The translations under genes and the position numbers were made by a program. A stretch of DNA of 13,790 nt from Clostridiales bacterium (GTDB lineage: Bacteria; Bacillota; Clostridia; Peptostreptococcales; Anaerovoracaceae). The notes below the pieces were generated by a model. That model was not told the origin of the DNA, searched no databases, and saw only the letters and a list, made by a program, of their open reading frames with translations. Numbering within the stretch: the stretch's first letter is position 1; every line of letters begins with the position of its first letter. Below, piece after piece: positions 6,445-13,638 of the stretch. The stretch is taken from NCBI GenBank assembly GCA_009785435.1, contig WQWG01000009.1:1-13790 (forward strand), read 5' to 3'.

Positions 6445-7413
6445 ATGCGTATTTTTGATTGCATTGACGCAGGGACGGAGAATTGTCCCTGCTATCTTGC
6501 GCAAACAGGAGACTGCCTGACATGCAGCAGACTTCAAGGCAAAGAACATTGTGATTGCGATTGGAGAGGCGTGTGCATCTACAATGAATTTATACAGGGT
6601 GGAAAAGAGGCAAACAACATTCGCAAGGACTTCAATGCGCGGATCCTTGAAAAAAAGCAGTATCTGGATGATCTTGCGGTGTTTGTCGTTGATGTAGGCA
6701 AAGGATTTGCGCTCAAAGCAAGCAAGCCGGGTTCATACGTTTTTGTCAAAGCGAATTTGGACCCTGCTTTTTATAATGTTCCGATTTCGGTCATGAAAAG
6801 CGATGTCGAAAACGGGGCGCTGCATCTTGCGATCAAAGCGATTTCAGCGAAAACGAAGCTGCTTCTCAAAGAACAAAAGGAGTTGACGCTCAGAGGCGTA
6901 TACAGAAACGGCATTTTGAATCTAAAGTCTGTGATCGGAAAACGCGGAACCATCGAAAAAAACAACAAAATGTTGCTCATCACCAAAGGCGTTGGGTTCG
7001 CGCCCGCCGTACTGTTGTCGGAATGGGTCGAAAACCGCGCGAGAACCGACTTCTTGATCGATATCGACAAGATCGGTGGTGAACTTGTGCTGGACTATAT
7101 GCCAAAAGAGATCAATGGGGTCGTGAAAGAAATCGATTTGCGCGACAGTTTTGTCAATGAAAAAGAATATGCCCGGCTCAAAAGAAACATCGAATCGGAG
7201 CAATACGAATCGATACTTGCCTTGACGTCGGATTATTACATCGAAAAGTTTGGGAAGTTGGCGGCCGGCCTAACGCCATCGCCTATATTTGCATGTGGGA
7301 ACAACTTTCAGATTTGTTGCGGGGAGGGGATTTGTGGCGCTTGCAGCAGGGTAAACGCGGAGGGGGTCACATTCAAAATGTGCAAGTGCAATGCGATGTT
7401 TATAACGAAATAA
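6445..7413 (+). CDS. PyrK/sulfide-dehydrogenase-like FAD/NAD and [2Fe-2S] protein with N-terminal Cys-rich segment
   Basis: A 322-residue protein with three parts. Residues 6-44 hold eight cysteines (C6, 14, 16, 24, 27, 36, 38, 44; pattern CPCYLAQTGDCLTC, then HCDCDWRGVC), probably a metal or Fe-S site. Residues about 55-230 resemble a ferredoxin-reductase-like fold: KPGSYVFVKA and FYNVPISV at the flavin site and LLITKGVGFAPAVLL as the dinucleotide loop. The C-terminus resembles the [2Fe-2S] site of dihydroorotate dehydrogenase electron-transfer subunits: C292, C297, C300, C313. Such proteins move electrons between NAD(P)H and a partner enzyme; no partner catalytic subunit lies beside it, so the substrate is unknown. 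AGGAGG at 6435-6440. Pairing with a cell-wall carboxypeptidase is odd and may only reflect shared transcription. Confidence 0.75.
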   Translation: MRIFDCIDAGTENCPCYLAQTGDCLTCSRLQGKEHCDCDWRGVCIYNEFIQGGKEANNIRKDFNARILEKKQYLDDLAVFVVDVGKGFALKASKPGSYVFVKANLDPAFYNVPISVMKSDVENGALHLAIKAISAKTKLLLKEQKELTLRGVYRNGILNLKSVIGKRGTIEKNNKMLLITKGVGFAPAVLLSEWVENRARTDFLIDIDKIGGELVLDYMPKEINGVVKEIDLRDSFVNEKEYARLKRNIESEQYESILALTSDYYIEKFGKLAAGLTPSPIFACGNNFQICCGEGICGACSRVNAEGVTFKMCKCNAMFITK

Positions 7414-7434
7414 ATAAATGCAAATTTATTTTTT
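7412..7434 (+). terminator. Weak AT-only hairpin, possible terminator
   Basis: AAATAAAT (7412-7419), loop GCAA, ATTTATTT (7424-7431), then three more T. The arms are perfect but contain no G or C, so the stem is weak. It begins at the stop codon of the oxidoreductase gene. Confidence 0.35.
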
Positions 7435-7442
7435 AAAACCGC

Positions 7443-7471
7443 TTGACAAGCAATAACGCATGCTATATAGT
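7443..7471 (+). promoter_or_regulatory. Promoter of the rubrerythrin-perR unit
   Basis: TTGACA (7443-7448, full consensus) and TATAGT (7466-7471) are separated by 17 bp. The start of transcription would lie near 7478, inside the PerR-like box, about 48 bases before the rubrerythrin ATG. Confidence 0.75.
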
Positions 7472-7482
7472 AATGAATATCA
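7468..7482 (+). promoter_or_regulatory. PerR-like operator
   Basis: TAGTAATGAATATCA agrees with the PerR box TTATAATNATTATAA at 10 of 14 defined positions and has the same 7-1-7 layout. It overlaps the -10 box and transcription start, the expected place for repression by the PerR encoded two genes downstream. Confidence 0.5.
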
Positions 7483-7525
7483 ATAAAGAATCAATTTAAA
7501 AAAGTGAAACAATAAGGAGGAAGTT

Positions 7526-8068
7526 ATGAAAAAATTTATTTGCACAATTTGTGGTTTTGTACATGAGGGTTCCGCGGCTCCTGAAAAATGTCCGACTTGT
7601 CACGCTCCGGCGGCGAAGTTTATTGAGCAGTCAGGCGAGGGATTGGCTTTTGCTGATGAACATAGAATTGGTGTTGCGAAAGATGCAGACCCTGAAATTG
7701 TAGAAGCACTTAGACAAAACTTTGTCGGCGAGTGCGCAGAGGTAGGCATGTATTTGGCCATGAGCCGTCAGGCAGACAGGCAGGGGCTTCCTGAAGTTGC
7801 AGAGGCATACAAGAGAATTGCTTTTGAAGAAGCGGAGCATGCGGCGAAGTTTGCTGAGCTTTTAGGCGAAGTGGTTGATGTATCGACAAAGAAAAACCTT
7901 GAAATGCGTGTGATGGCAGAGCATGGCGCAACGCAGGGCAAAAAAGATCTTGCAACCAAAGCAAAACAACTTAATTTAGATGCGGTGCATGACACGGTGC
8001 ATGAAATGTGCAAGGACGAAGCAAGGCACGGTATGGTATTCCAAGGGCTGTTGAAGAGATATTTTTAA
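7526..8068 (+). CDS. Reverse rubrerythrin
   Basis: A 180-residue non-heme iron protein. The rubredoxin-like iron site is at the N-terminus (C6-x2-C9 and C22-x2-C25), and the ferritin-like four-helix di-iron domain follows (E69 in GECAEVGMYL, E102-x2-H105 in FEEAEH, E165-x2-H168 in KDEARH). This domain order is reversed relative to classical rubrerythrin and is typical of clostridial reverse rubrerythrins. They reduce hydrogen peroxide, and sometimes oxygen, in the cytoplasm with electrons from NADH via rubredoxin-type carriers. AGGAGG at 7515-7520, five bases before the ATG. It precedes perR by three bases, so both should be induced together by peroxide. The upstream FAD/Fe-S protein could in principle supply electrons, but no evidence in the sequence shows it. 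Confidence 0.92.
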   Translation: MKKFICTICGFVHEGSAAPEKCPTCHAPAAKFIEQSGEGLAFADEHRIGVAKDADPEIVEALRQNFVGECAEVGMYLAMSRQADRQGLPEVAEAYKRIAFEEAEHAAKFAELLGEVVDVSTKKNLEMRVMAEHGATQGKKDLATKAKQLNLDAVHDTVHEMCKDEARHGMVFQGLLKRYF

Positions 8069-8071
8069 ACA

Positions 8072-8461
8072 ATGAACAAGAAAAGAAACACATTGCAAAA
8101 GCAACTGATCATGAATGCGGTCAGGGAGCTGGATATACATGCGTCTGCCGAACAAGTCTTTGCGCATGTAACGGAAAAACATTCTTCGATCAGCAAAGCG
8201 ACAATCTATAGAAACTTGAAGCAAATGGCTGAATCCGGTGAACTTCTGGAAATCGGCATCCCCGGAAGTGCTGCGCATTACGACCACAATTGTCATGAGC
8301 ATTATCATTTCATGTGTGAAAATTGTGAGCGGATCGTCGATGTAGAGGGCGATATCACCGATATTTTCAATAAGATCAAATATGAAGAAAAGATTGAGAT
8401 CACAGGGATTCGATTGTCGTTTGTAGGACTGTGCGAAAAATGCAAAAGCAAACCAATGTGA
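8072..8461 (+). CDS. perR: PerR peroxide-responsive repressor (Fur family)
   Basis: A 129-residue Fur-family regulator, best called PerR. By alignment to Bacillus PerR, all five regulatory metal ligands are present: H23 (in HASAEQVF), D71, H77, H79 and D90 (CENCERIVD). The Asp at 71 and 90 favour PerR over Fur. The structural zinc site is C82-x2-C85 and C121-x2-C124. The winged helix is N-terminal, with the recognition region KATIYRNLKQM. In PerR, iron-catalysed oxidation of the His ligands releases the DNA, inducing peroxide defence. The start lies three bases after the rubrerythrin stop without a strong ribosome site, so translation is probably coupled. It likely represses its own operon through the box at 7468-7482. 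Confidence 0.88.
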   Translation: MNKKRNTLQKQLIMNAVRELDIHASAEQVFAHVTEKHSSISKATIYRNLKQMAESGELLEIGIPGSAAHYDHNCHEHYHFMCENCERIVDVEGDITDIFNKIKYEEKIEITGIRLSFVGLCEKCKSKPM

Positions 8462-8499
8462 TTTTATAGCCATCTTAACTCATAAAAAATGAATTTTAG

Positions 8500-8531
8500 A
8501 AACCGACGGAATGCGAATTTCGTCGGTTTTT
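8500..8531 (+). terminator. Intrinsic terminator after perR
   Basis: AAACCGACG (8500-8508) pairs perfectly with CGTCGGTTT (8521-8529), and the stem extends inward by three more pairs (one G-T) to a six-base loop TGCGAA. A run of five T (8527-8531) closes it. It separates the PerR unit from the rnf operon. Confidence 0.88.
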
Positions 8532-8582
8532 GCGTTGGTACTTTTTGCTTGCGCTTAATCTCAAAAAAAACGGAATTAATGG

Positions 8583-8611
8583 TTGAAAATATGTGAATAT
8601 TTTGATACACT
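8583..8611 (+). promoter_or_regulatory. Candidate promoter of the rnf operon
   Basis: TTGAAA (8583-8588) and TACACT (8606-8611) are 17 bp apart. This implies a leader of about 170 nt before rnfC. The whole stretch 8462-8788 has no gene: it holds the perR terminator, this promoter and very AT-rich DNA with short palindromes. A second possibility is an extended -10, TG then TATACA, at 8698-8706. Confidence 0.4.
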
Positions 8612-8620
8612 TTAAAAGTG
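8586..8620. promoter_or_regulatory. Two adjacent palindromes over the rnf promoter
   Basis: AAAATAT (8586-8592), GTGA, ATATTTT (8597-8603) is a perfect 7-bp-arm palindrome inside the promoter spacer. CACTTT-A-AAAGTG (8608-8620) is a second perfect palindrome over the expected start of transcription. Neither matches a Rex or PerR consensus that I know. A further AT-only inverted repeat lies at 8740-8746/8754-8760. Confidence 0.4.
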
Positions 8621-8788
8621 CGCGTAGCTCTTATTTTTTGATGCAATTTTTTGTCTTTGCGTCTACGATGGAGCAACACACGAAATACAGCCGTATATGG
8701 TATACAATATACATCAATTATATATGATCCTGGATTGATTTATATTCTATATTAATATAACTAAAAAATTTAGAAAGGAGGGGCAATT

Positions 8789-9637
8789 ATGGCCTTTACA
8801 TTCAAACGGGGAATTCACCCTGCCGAATCAAAATACACGGAACACGTACCGATCAGCAATCAGCTGAGCCTCAATGAAAATGAGATGGTATTTCCGCTTA
8901 CGCAACATTTAGGAGCGCCATGCCAACCGCTTGTCAACATAGGGGACAAAGTGTTGATTGGAGAAAAAATAGGCGACAACGAGGCGTTTGTTTGCGCACC
9001 TGTACACAGCAGTGTATCAGGAGTTGTAAAAGACATCCGTTCACACTTGACTGTTGGCGGCGCAATGGTGAATTCAATCATTATAGAAAATGACGGTGAA
9101 TTTTTAGAATGTGATAACATGGACCCCCGCGGCAATTTAGCAGATGTTTCAAAAGAAGAGCTCTTGAAAATTATTCGAGAAGCCGGAGTAGTAGGACTTG
9201 GAGGAGCGGGCTTTCCGACGCATGTAAAACTTTCGCCTCCACCTGACAAAAAAGTGGACACCGTGATCATAAATGGTTGCGAATGTGAACCGTACCTGAC
9301 AACCGATAACAGACTTATGATTGAAGAGTCTGAACAGCTTGTCTTGGGCATCCAGATTATTTTGAAAATCATCGAGGGTGCGAAAGGTCTGATCGCGATC
9401 GAAGACAACAAGCCTGAAGCGATCGCAGCGCTGAAAAAAGCGTGCGCGGATGCCCCCGGCATTGAAGTTGCAGTCGTTAAGACCAAGTACCCACAGGGTG
9501 CTGAAAAACAGCTGATCAATGCGGTCACAAAGCGAGAGGTGCCGTCAGGCGGAATTCCGGCTGACGTTGGATGCATCGTCAACAACGTGACACGGTCATC
9601 GCGATACACCGTGCGTTTTTCAGAGGACGACCTTTGA
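8789..9637 (+). CDS. rnfC: RnfC, N-terminal part (frameshifted)
   Basis: RnfC is the cytoplasmic subunit of the Rnf complex that hands electrons to NAD+. This frame holds the first 267 residues in normal order: the family start MAFTFKRGIHP, a lipoyl-like region (FVCAPVHSSVSGVV), and the NADH/flavin loop GLGGAGFPTHVK at 136-147. The match ends at GCIVNNV; the last 15 residues (TRSSRYTVRFSEDDL) do not look like RnfC. The expected continuation is in the frame one base back, which still encodes DTVIAIHRAFFRGRPL. One base therefore appears to be missing at about 9586-9589. Strong AAGGAGG ribosome site at 8775-8781. First gene of the operon rnfCDGEAB. Either a sequencing error or a recent real mutation; with intact rnf genes all around, an error is more likely. 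Confidence 0.85.
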   Translation: MAFTFKRGIHPAESKYTEHVPISNQLSLNENEMVFPLTQHLGAPCQPLVNIGDKVLIGEKIGDNEAFVCAPVHSSVSGVVKDIRSHLTVGGAMVNSIIIENDGEFLECDNMDPRGNLADVSKEELLKIIREAGVVGLGGAGFPTHVKLSPPPDKKVDTVIINGCECEPYLTTDNRLMIEESEQLVLGIQIILKIIEGAKGLIAIEDNKPEAIAALKKACADAPGIEVAVVKTKYPQGAEKQLINAVTKREVPSGGIPADVGCIVNNVTRSSRYTVRFSEDDL

Positions 9638-10107
9638 TGCGAAAAGTTGTTACGATCTCCGGTGGAGCGATCGCAAACCCGGGCAACTATAAAGTTCGTA
9701 TCGGCACAAAGCTCAATGATTTGGTTCAAATCGCCGGAGGTTTCAAAACCAACCCTGCAAAAGTAGTGGTAGGTGGCCCCATGATGGGGACGGCAATTTT
9801 TGATTTAGACGTTCCCGTTGTTAAAACGACCGGAGGAGTGTTATTCCTGACTGAAGCGGAAGCGCACATCCCGGCGGAGGAAAACTGTATCCGTTGCGGA
9901 CAATGCGTTGAACATTGCCCGATTGGATTGATTCCGATCGAACTGAATACAGATGTCTTACGGGAAAACAGCGAGAATTTTTTAAAGCACAACGGCCTTG
10001 AATGTATCGAATGTGGAAGCTGTTCATATATATGTCCGGCTAAAAGAAGACTGTCACAGTCAATCCGCACGGTGAGAAGAGTCGAACTTGCTAAGAAGAA
10101 AAAATAA
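9589..10107 (+). CDS. rnfC: RnfC, C-terminal part with two [4Fe-4S] sites (frameshifted)
   Basis: This frame continues RnfC after the apparent deletion: DTVIAIHRAFFRGRPLMRKVVTISG, then the SLBB-type region NPGNYKVRIGTKLNDLV and two ferredoxin-type sites, CIRCGQCVEHCP (9886-9921) and CIECGSCSYICP (10003-10038), each followed by the usual signature. The basic tail ends in KKKK before TAA. The clusters pass electrons towards NAD+. As it stands, this half could only be made by re-initiation: the N-terminal frame stops at TGA 9635-9637, which overlaps an in-frame ATG at 9637-9639 (TGATG). However, coding similarity upstream of that ATG shows that the frame was read continuously in the ancestor. 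rnfD follows after 13 bases. Confidence 0.85.
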   Translation, partial: DTVIAIHRAFFRGRPLMRKVVTISGGAIANPGNYKVRIGTKLNDLVQIAGGFKTNPAKVVVGGPMMGTAIFDLDVPVVKTTGGVLFLTEAEAHIPAEENCIRCGQCVEHCPIGLIPIELNTDVLRENSENFLKHNGLECIECGSCSYICPAKRRLSQSIRTVRRVELAKKKK

Positions 10108-10120
10108 GGAGGAACCGTGT

Positions 10121-11077
10121 ATGCAGCATCAAATGTTGACAGTATCATCGCCGCCGCACATCAATGGTAAAGACACCACGACAAGACGTATGCGCGATGT
10201 GCTGATAGCGCTTGCACCGGCATTATTGCTAGGAATATATTATTATGGGATACCGGGGTTAATGATAACAGCGTTGGCCATTATAGCCGCTGTTTTCGCA
10301 GAAGCTCTATATCAAAAGGTGACAGGGCAAAAAGTCACGATAAACGACCTCAGCGCCGTACTTACGGGATTGCTTTTGGCGTTCAATCTTCCGCCCGCTG
10401 TACCGTTTTGGATCCCAATTTTGGGAAGTTTTTTTGCAATTATCGTAGTAAAACAATTATTTGGTGGTCTGGGTTCTAACTTTATCAACCCTGCACTTGG
10501 AGCGAGAGCGTTCTTATTGGCTTCGTTCCCTGTACATATGACCAATTGGACATTTGCGCCGGATAGCGTCGCAAGCGCGACATATCTTGCCCTCATGCGG
10601 AATCCGCTGTTTGCGCCGGAGCATGCCGATTATATGGCCGTGCTTTTCGGAAAAATAGGCGGAAGCTTTGGCGAGACAAGCGCGGTAGCGCTAATCATCG
10701 GCGGCATTTACATGATGATCAGACGTGTGATCAACTGGAGGATCCCTGTGTTTTTCATAGGCAGCTTTGCACTATTTGCGTTCGTGTTCGGGCGTCATGG
10801 TGGATTTTTCTCCGGAGAGCATCTTTTGTTTGAATTGTTATCAGGTGGCCTGATGCTTGGAGCGTTTTTCATGGCTACGGATTACGCCACTTCTCCGATA
10901 ACACCAAACGGAAAAATCGTTTTTGCAATTGGTTGTGGTTTTCTGGCTGTAATGATCAGATTTTACAGTGGATATCCGGAGGGCGTTTGCTATGCGATTT
11001 TGATCATGAACATCTTTGTACCGATCATCGATAAGTATACAAGGCCACGGATTTACGGAAGGAGGAAGAAAGCATGA
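10121..11077 (+). CDS. rnfD: RnfD, membrane subunit with covalent FMN
   Basis: A 318-residue integral membrane subunit of the Rnf ion pump. The start is the ATG at 10121, eight bases after AGGAGG (10107-10112); the open frame further upstream overlaps rnfC and is not used. Many transmembrane helices are visible from residue 26 on (VLIALAPALLLGIYYY and later ones). Family landmarks include the LSAVLTGLLLAFNLPP region, the GGLGSNFINPALGARAFL segment and DSVASATYLA, whose T154 is the expected site for phosphoester-linked FMN, attached by ApbE. Electrons pass through this flavin between RnfG and the NAD+ side while Na+ or H+ is moved; the sequence does not tell me which ion. It overlaps rnfG by four bases (ATGA). 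Confidence 0.93.
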   Translation: MQHQMLTVSSPPHINGKDTTTRRMRDVLIALAPALLLGIYYYGIPGLMITALAIIAAVFAEALYQKVTGQKVTINDLSAVLTGLLLAFNLPPAVPFWIPILGSFFAIIVVKQLFGGLGSNFINPALGARAFLLASFPVHMTNWTFAPDSVASATYLALMRNPLFAPEHADYMAVLFGKIGGSFGETSAVALIIGGIYMMIRRVINWRIPVFFIGSFALFAFVFGRHGGFFSGEHLLFELLSGGLMLGAFFMATDYATSPITPNGKIVFAIGCGFLAVMIRFYSGYPEGVCYAILIMNIFVPIIDKYTRPRIYGRRKKA

Positions 11078-11625
11078 AACATGTCATAGCTCCCGCAGCA
11101 TATCTTTTCGTAATCGCGGCAGTTTCAACAACATTGCTTCTCATGGCATACGCAGTTACGTTTGAGCCGATTCAAAATCAGGTCAGACAGACGCAGGACA
11201 GAATGATGAGAGCAGTACTTCCGCAAGCGGATGAGTTTCAGGAAATTTCAGTTGATACGTCCGGAACGATGGTATCCGTATTTGAGGCGACAGCGCATGG
11301 CCAAAGGGTCGGGCTTGTCGTATCCGCTGCCCCTATGGGCTATGCGGGGCCCATTGAACTGATCGTGGGCATTTCGTCAGAAGAAAACGTAATATCCGGC
11401 ATGCGTATCGTTAGACATACTGAAACGCCGGGGTTTGGATCTGTTGCTACGAATGAAAGGTTTTACAGTCAGTTTGACAACAGGCCGCTTCATCCGATCA
11501 CAGTCGTCAGAAGCGGTGCGGGCGAGTATGAACTTGACTCAATCGCAGCTTCCACGATTACGACAGAAGCCATCGTGCAAGGTGTCAATGATGCAATCGA
11601 ATGGTATAAAGGAGGCGGTTTTTAA
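11074..11625 (+). CDS. rnfG: RnfG, FMN-binding subunit
   Basis: A 183-residue subunit with one N-terminal transmembrane helix (residues about 7-28) and an extracytoplasmic FMN-binding domain. Family patterns are IVRHTETPGFGS (113-123) and the flavinylation region DSIAASTITTEAIV, with T161 as the expected covalent FMN site. The usual core SGAT is AAST here, so the Ser, Gly and Ala positions are all changed although the Thr and following ITT remain. ApbE normally performs the attachment, and an apbE-like gene ends the cluster. AAGGAGG at 11059-11065; the ATG overlaps the rnfD stop. The stop overlaps the rnfE start (TAATG), so translation is coupled on both sides. Confidence 0.9.
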   Translation: MKHVIAPAAYLFVIAAVSTTLLLMAYAVTFEPIQNQVRQTQDRMMRAVLPQADEFQEISVDTSGTMVSVFEATAHGQRVGLVVSAAPMGYAGPIELIVGISSEENVISGMRIVRHTETPGFGSVATNERFYSQFDNRPLHPITVVRSGAGEYELDSIAASTITTEAIVQGVNDAIEWYKGGGF

Positions 11626-12245
11626 TGAAGAATGTTCAAATACAAGTATCACAATTGATGAAAAATGGAATCATTAAAGAAAATCCCATCTTTGTGCAAT
11701 TGCTTGCGTTGTGTCCGCTTCTTGCGGTTACGACCTCGGCGATCAATGCTGTGGTCATGGGTCTTTGTACAACGGTGGTCATGATGTGCGCGAGTGGCGC
11801 GATCTCTTTTCTGAAAAGAACGATTTCACCGCAAGTACGAATTGCGACGTTTATCGTAATCGTTGCGAGTTTTGTTACGGTTGTCCAGCTGTTGATGGCG
11901 GCGTTTGCGCCACCGGACATCAACAATATGCTTGGAATTTTTATTCCTCTTATTGCGGTTAACTGCATCGTCTTCGCTCGTATCGAGATCTTCGCGTCAA
12001 AAAATCCCGTTTTCTTTAGCGGCGTTGACGCGCTTGCGATGGGGCTTGGCGTTACGCTTGGTTTGTTTGTACTGGGAGCGATTCGTGAAATTTTTGGCGC
12101 AGGATCCATTTTCGGGATTGAGCTTATTGCGGATTCGTCCATGCATATGCTGATTATGATCATGGCACCGGGCGCGTTCTTCACGCTTGGGACAATCATC
12201 ATGATCATGAAATACAGGGCATCGAAGAGGAGGGCAAACGCATGA
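11625..12245 (+). CDS. rnfE: RnfE, membrane subunit
   Basis: A 206-residue integral membrane subunit with about six helices, paired with RnfA across the membrane. C30 (LALCPLLAV) and C114 (AVNCIVFAR) are the conserved half-site for the intramembrane [2Fe-2S] cluster shared with RnfA. The patterns NPIFVQLLALCP and GAIREIFGAGSIFG are typical. The start at 11625 fits AAAGGAGG at 11608-11615. The N-terminus is about ten residues longer than a start at the second Met would give, but the ribosome site supports the first. It overlaps rnfG by one base and rnfA by four. Confidence 0.93.
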   Translation: MKNVQIQVSQLMKNGIIKENPIFVQLLALCPLLAVTTSAINAVVMGLCTTVVMMCASGAISFLKRTISPQVRIATFIVIVASFVTVVQLLMAAFAPPDINNMLGIFIPLIAVNCIVFARIEIFASKNPVFFSGVDALAMGLGVTLGLFVLGAIREIFGAGSIFGIELIADSSMHMLIMIMAPGAFFTLGTIIMIMKYRASKRRANA

Positions 12246-12817
12246 GTATGTTTTTTATCTTTGTAGGAGCTGCGTTGATCAACAACTTTATCTTGACGCA
12301 ATTTTTAGGAGTGTGTCCGTTCTTAGGCGTTTCCAAAAAAATGAATACAGCGATCGGCATGGGGCTTTCAGTTCTGTTCGTTATGACGATTGGTGCCGCG
12401 CTGACGCATGTTGTTTATCATCAAATATTGGCGCGCTTTGGCATCGAATTTTTGCAAACGGTCGTGTTCATTTTGATCATATCTTCGATCGTACAGTTTA
12501 TCGAATTGTACATGAAGAAAATGTTTAAATCATTGTATGATATGTTGGGAATTTTCCTTCCTCTCATGACGACAAATTGCGCAATCATGGGTGTTGCGTT
12601 GATCAACATCAGAGATACGTACAGCTTTGCTGGAGCTATGTTCAACAGCGTTGGGGCAGGTTCAGGTTTCTTGCTTGCGATTATCATACTCGCTGCGATT
12701 CGTGAGAAATACGACAATCACCCCAGCATTCCTGTCGTATTTCAAGGGTTCCCGCTTGCATTGTTTTCAACAGGACTCATGAGTATTGCGTTTATGGGTT
12801 TCCAAGGATTGATATAA
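12242..12817 (+). CDS. rnfA: RnfA, membrane subunit
   Basis: A 191-residue integral membrane subunit homologous to RnfE with inverted topology. C25 in GVCPFLGVSKK and C113 in TTNCAIMGVAL supply the other two ligands of the shared [2Fe-2S] cluster. Family patterns NNFILTQFLG and GAGSGFLLAIIILAAIRE are present, and the length is normal. AGAGGAGGG at 12226-12234 precedes the ATG, which overlaps the rnfE stop. rnfB follows after 12 bases with its own ribosome site. Confidence 0.94.
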   Translation: MSMFFIFVGAALINNFILTQFLGVCPFLGVSKKMNTAIGMGLSVLFVMTIGAALTHVVYHQILARFGIEFLQTVVFILIISSIVQFIELYMKKMFKSLYDMLGIFLPLMTTNCAIMGVALINIRDTYSFAGAMFNSVGAGSGFLLAIIILAAIREKYDNHPSIPVVFQGFPLALFSTGLMSIAFMGFQGLI

Positions 12818-12829
12818 GGGAGGGTTCAA

Positions 12830-13627
12830 ATGGTTTTTGATATATTGTTACCGGTTCTCAGCATTGCGGGGCTTGCACTTCTCTTTGGAGGTTTGCTTGG
12901 ATTTGCCGGTAAAAAATTTCATGTTGACGTTGATCCGAAAGTGGAGCAGATACAAAACGTTTTGCCCGGTGCAAACTGCGGCGGATGCGGGCTTCCGGGA
13001 TGTGGTGTATTTGCTGATGCTGTCGCAAAAGGCACAGCGGATTACAGCGGTTGTCCCGTTGCAGGTTCGGATGCCGCAATTCAGATTGCCGCAATTATGG
13101 GAATCGAAGCGTCCGTGTCGGAGAGAAAAGTTGCCTTTATCAAGTGCAACGGCGTAGACGACAACGTGAAGCGAAACTATATTTACAGCGGACCGACAAG
13201 CTGTATTTCAGCGTCTCAACTTGCTCTGGGTGGAAGCAAAGCTTGCGCTTATGCTTGCCTGGGACTTGAAAGCTGCAAAAACGCATGTCCGTTCGATGCT
13301 GTAAACATGGTTGATGGCATCGCCGAGATCGATACGGTGAAGTGCGTGGCTTGCGGAAAATGTGTTGACGCATGTCCGAAAAACCTGATTGATATGGTTT
13401 ATGACAAAGCAAAGATACGTGTCATGTGTAATTCAAGAGACAAAGGAAAAACAGTCAAAGACAATTGTCGTGCCGGCTGCATAGCCTGTACCCTTTGCCA
13501 AAAGAATTGCTCTGAAGAAGCAATCGTGATCGAAAACAACATCGCGATCATCGATTATGACAAATGCACATTGTGCGGCGTATGTGTGGACAAGTGTCCA
13601 ACAAAATCCATCAAGGTTTTAAGTTAG
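12830..13627 (+). CDS. rnfB: RnfB, polyferredoxin subunit that accepts electrons from ferredoxin
   Basis: A 265-residue subunit that takes electrons from reduced ferredoxin. Residues 5-27 anchor it in the membrane. The first cluster domain has C50, C53, C58 and C75 (NCGGCGLPGC). Further cysteine sets follow: C139/C143/C149/C153 (CLGLESCKNACPFDA), C172/C175/C178/C182, a cysteine-dense segment C213-C227 (NCRAGCIACTLCQKNC) and C246/C249/C252/C256. This is the extended clostridial layout with several [4Fe-4S] clusters. Ribosome site AGGGAGGG just upstream. It closes the rnfCDGEAB order. Its stop lies 11 bases before the apbE-like start, so the next gene belongs to the same transcript. Confidence 0.94.
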   Translation: MVFDILLPVLSIAGLALLFGGLLGFAGKKFHVDVDPKVEQIQNVLPGANCGGCGLPGCGVFADAVAKGTADYSGCPVAGSDAAIQIAAIMGIEASVSERKVAFIKCNGVDDNVKRNYIYSGPTSCISASQLALGGSKACAYACLGLESCKNACPFDAVNMVDGIAEIDTVKCVACGKCVDACPKNLIDMVYDKAKIRVMCNSRDKGKTVKDNCRAGCIACTLCQKNCSEEAIVIENNIAIIDYDKCTLCGVCVDKCPTKSIKVLS

Positions 13628-13638
13628 AAAGGTGATCC

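Noticed and set aside
9575..9595. Programmed ribosomal frameshifting in rnfC
   Set aside because: No X-XXY-YYZ slippery heptamer and no evident stimulatory hairpin; programmed shifts are not known in this gene.
8860..9729. Long open frame on the minus strand (289 codons)
   Set aside because: It is the complement of rnfC, which has clear family motifs; the product is Ser/Thr-rich without recognisable domains.
10088..10120. Upstream start for rnfD
   Set aside because: It overlaps the rnfC end, and the ATG at 10121 has a perfectly placed AGGAGG.
11636..12301. Long open frame on the minus strand opposite rnfE
   Set aside because: Antisense shadow of a clear membrane protein gene, without a ribosome site or family pattern.
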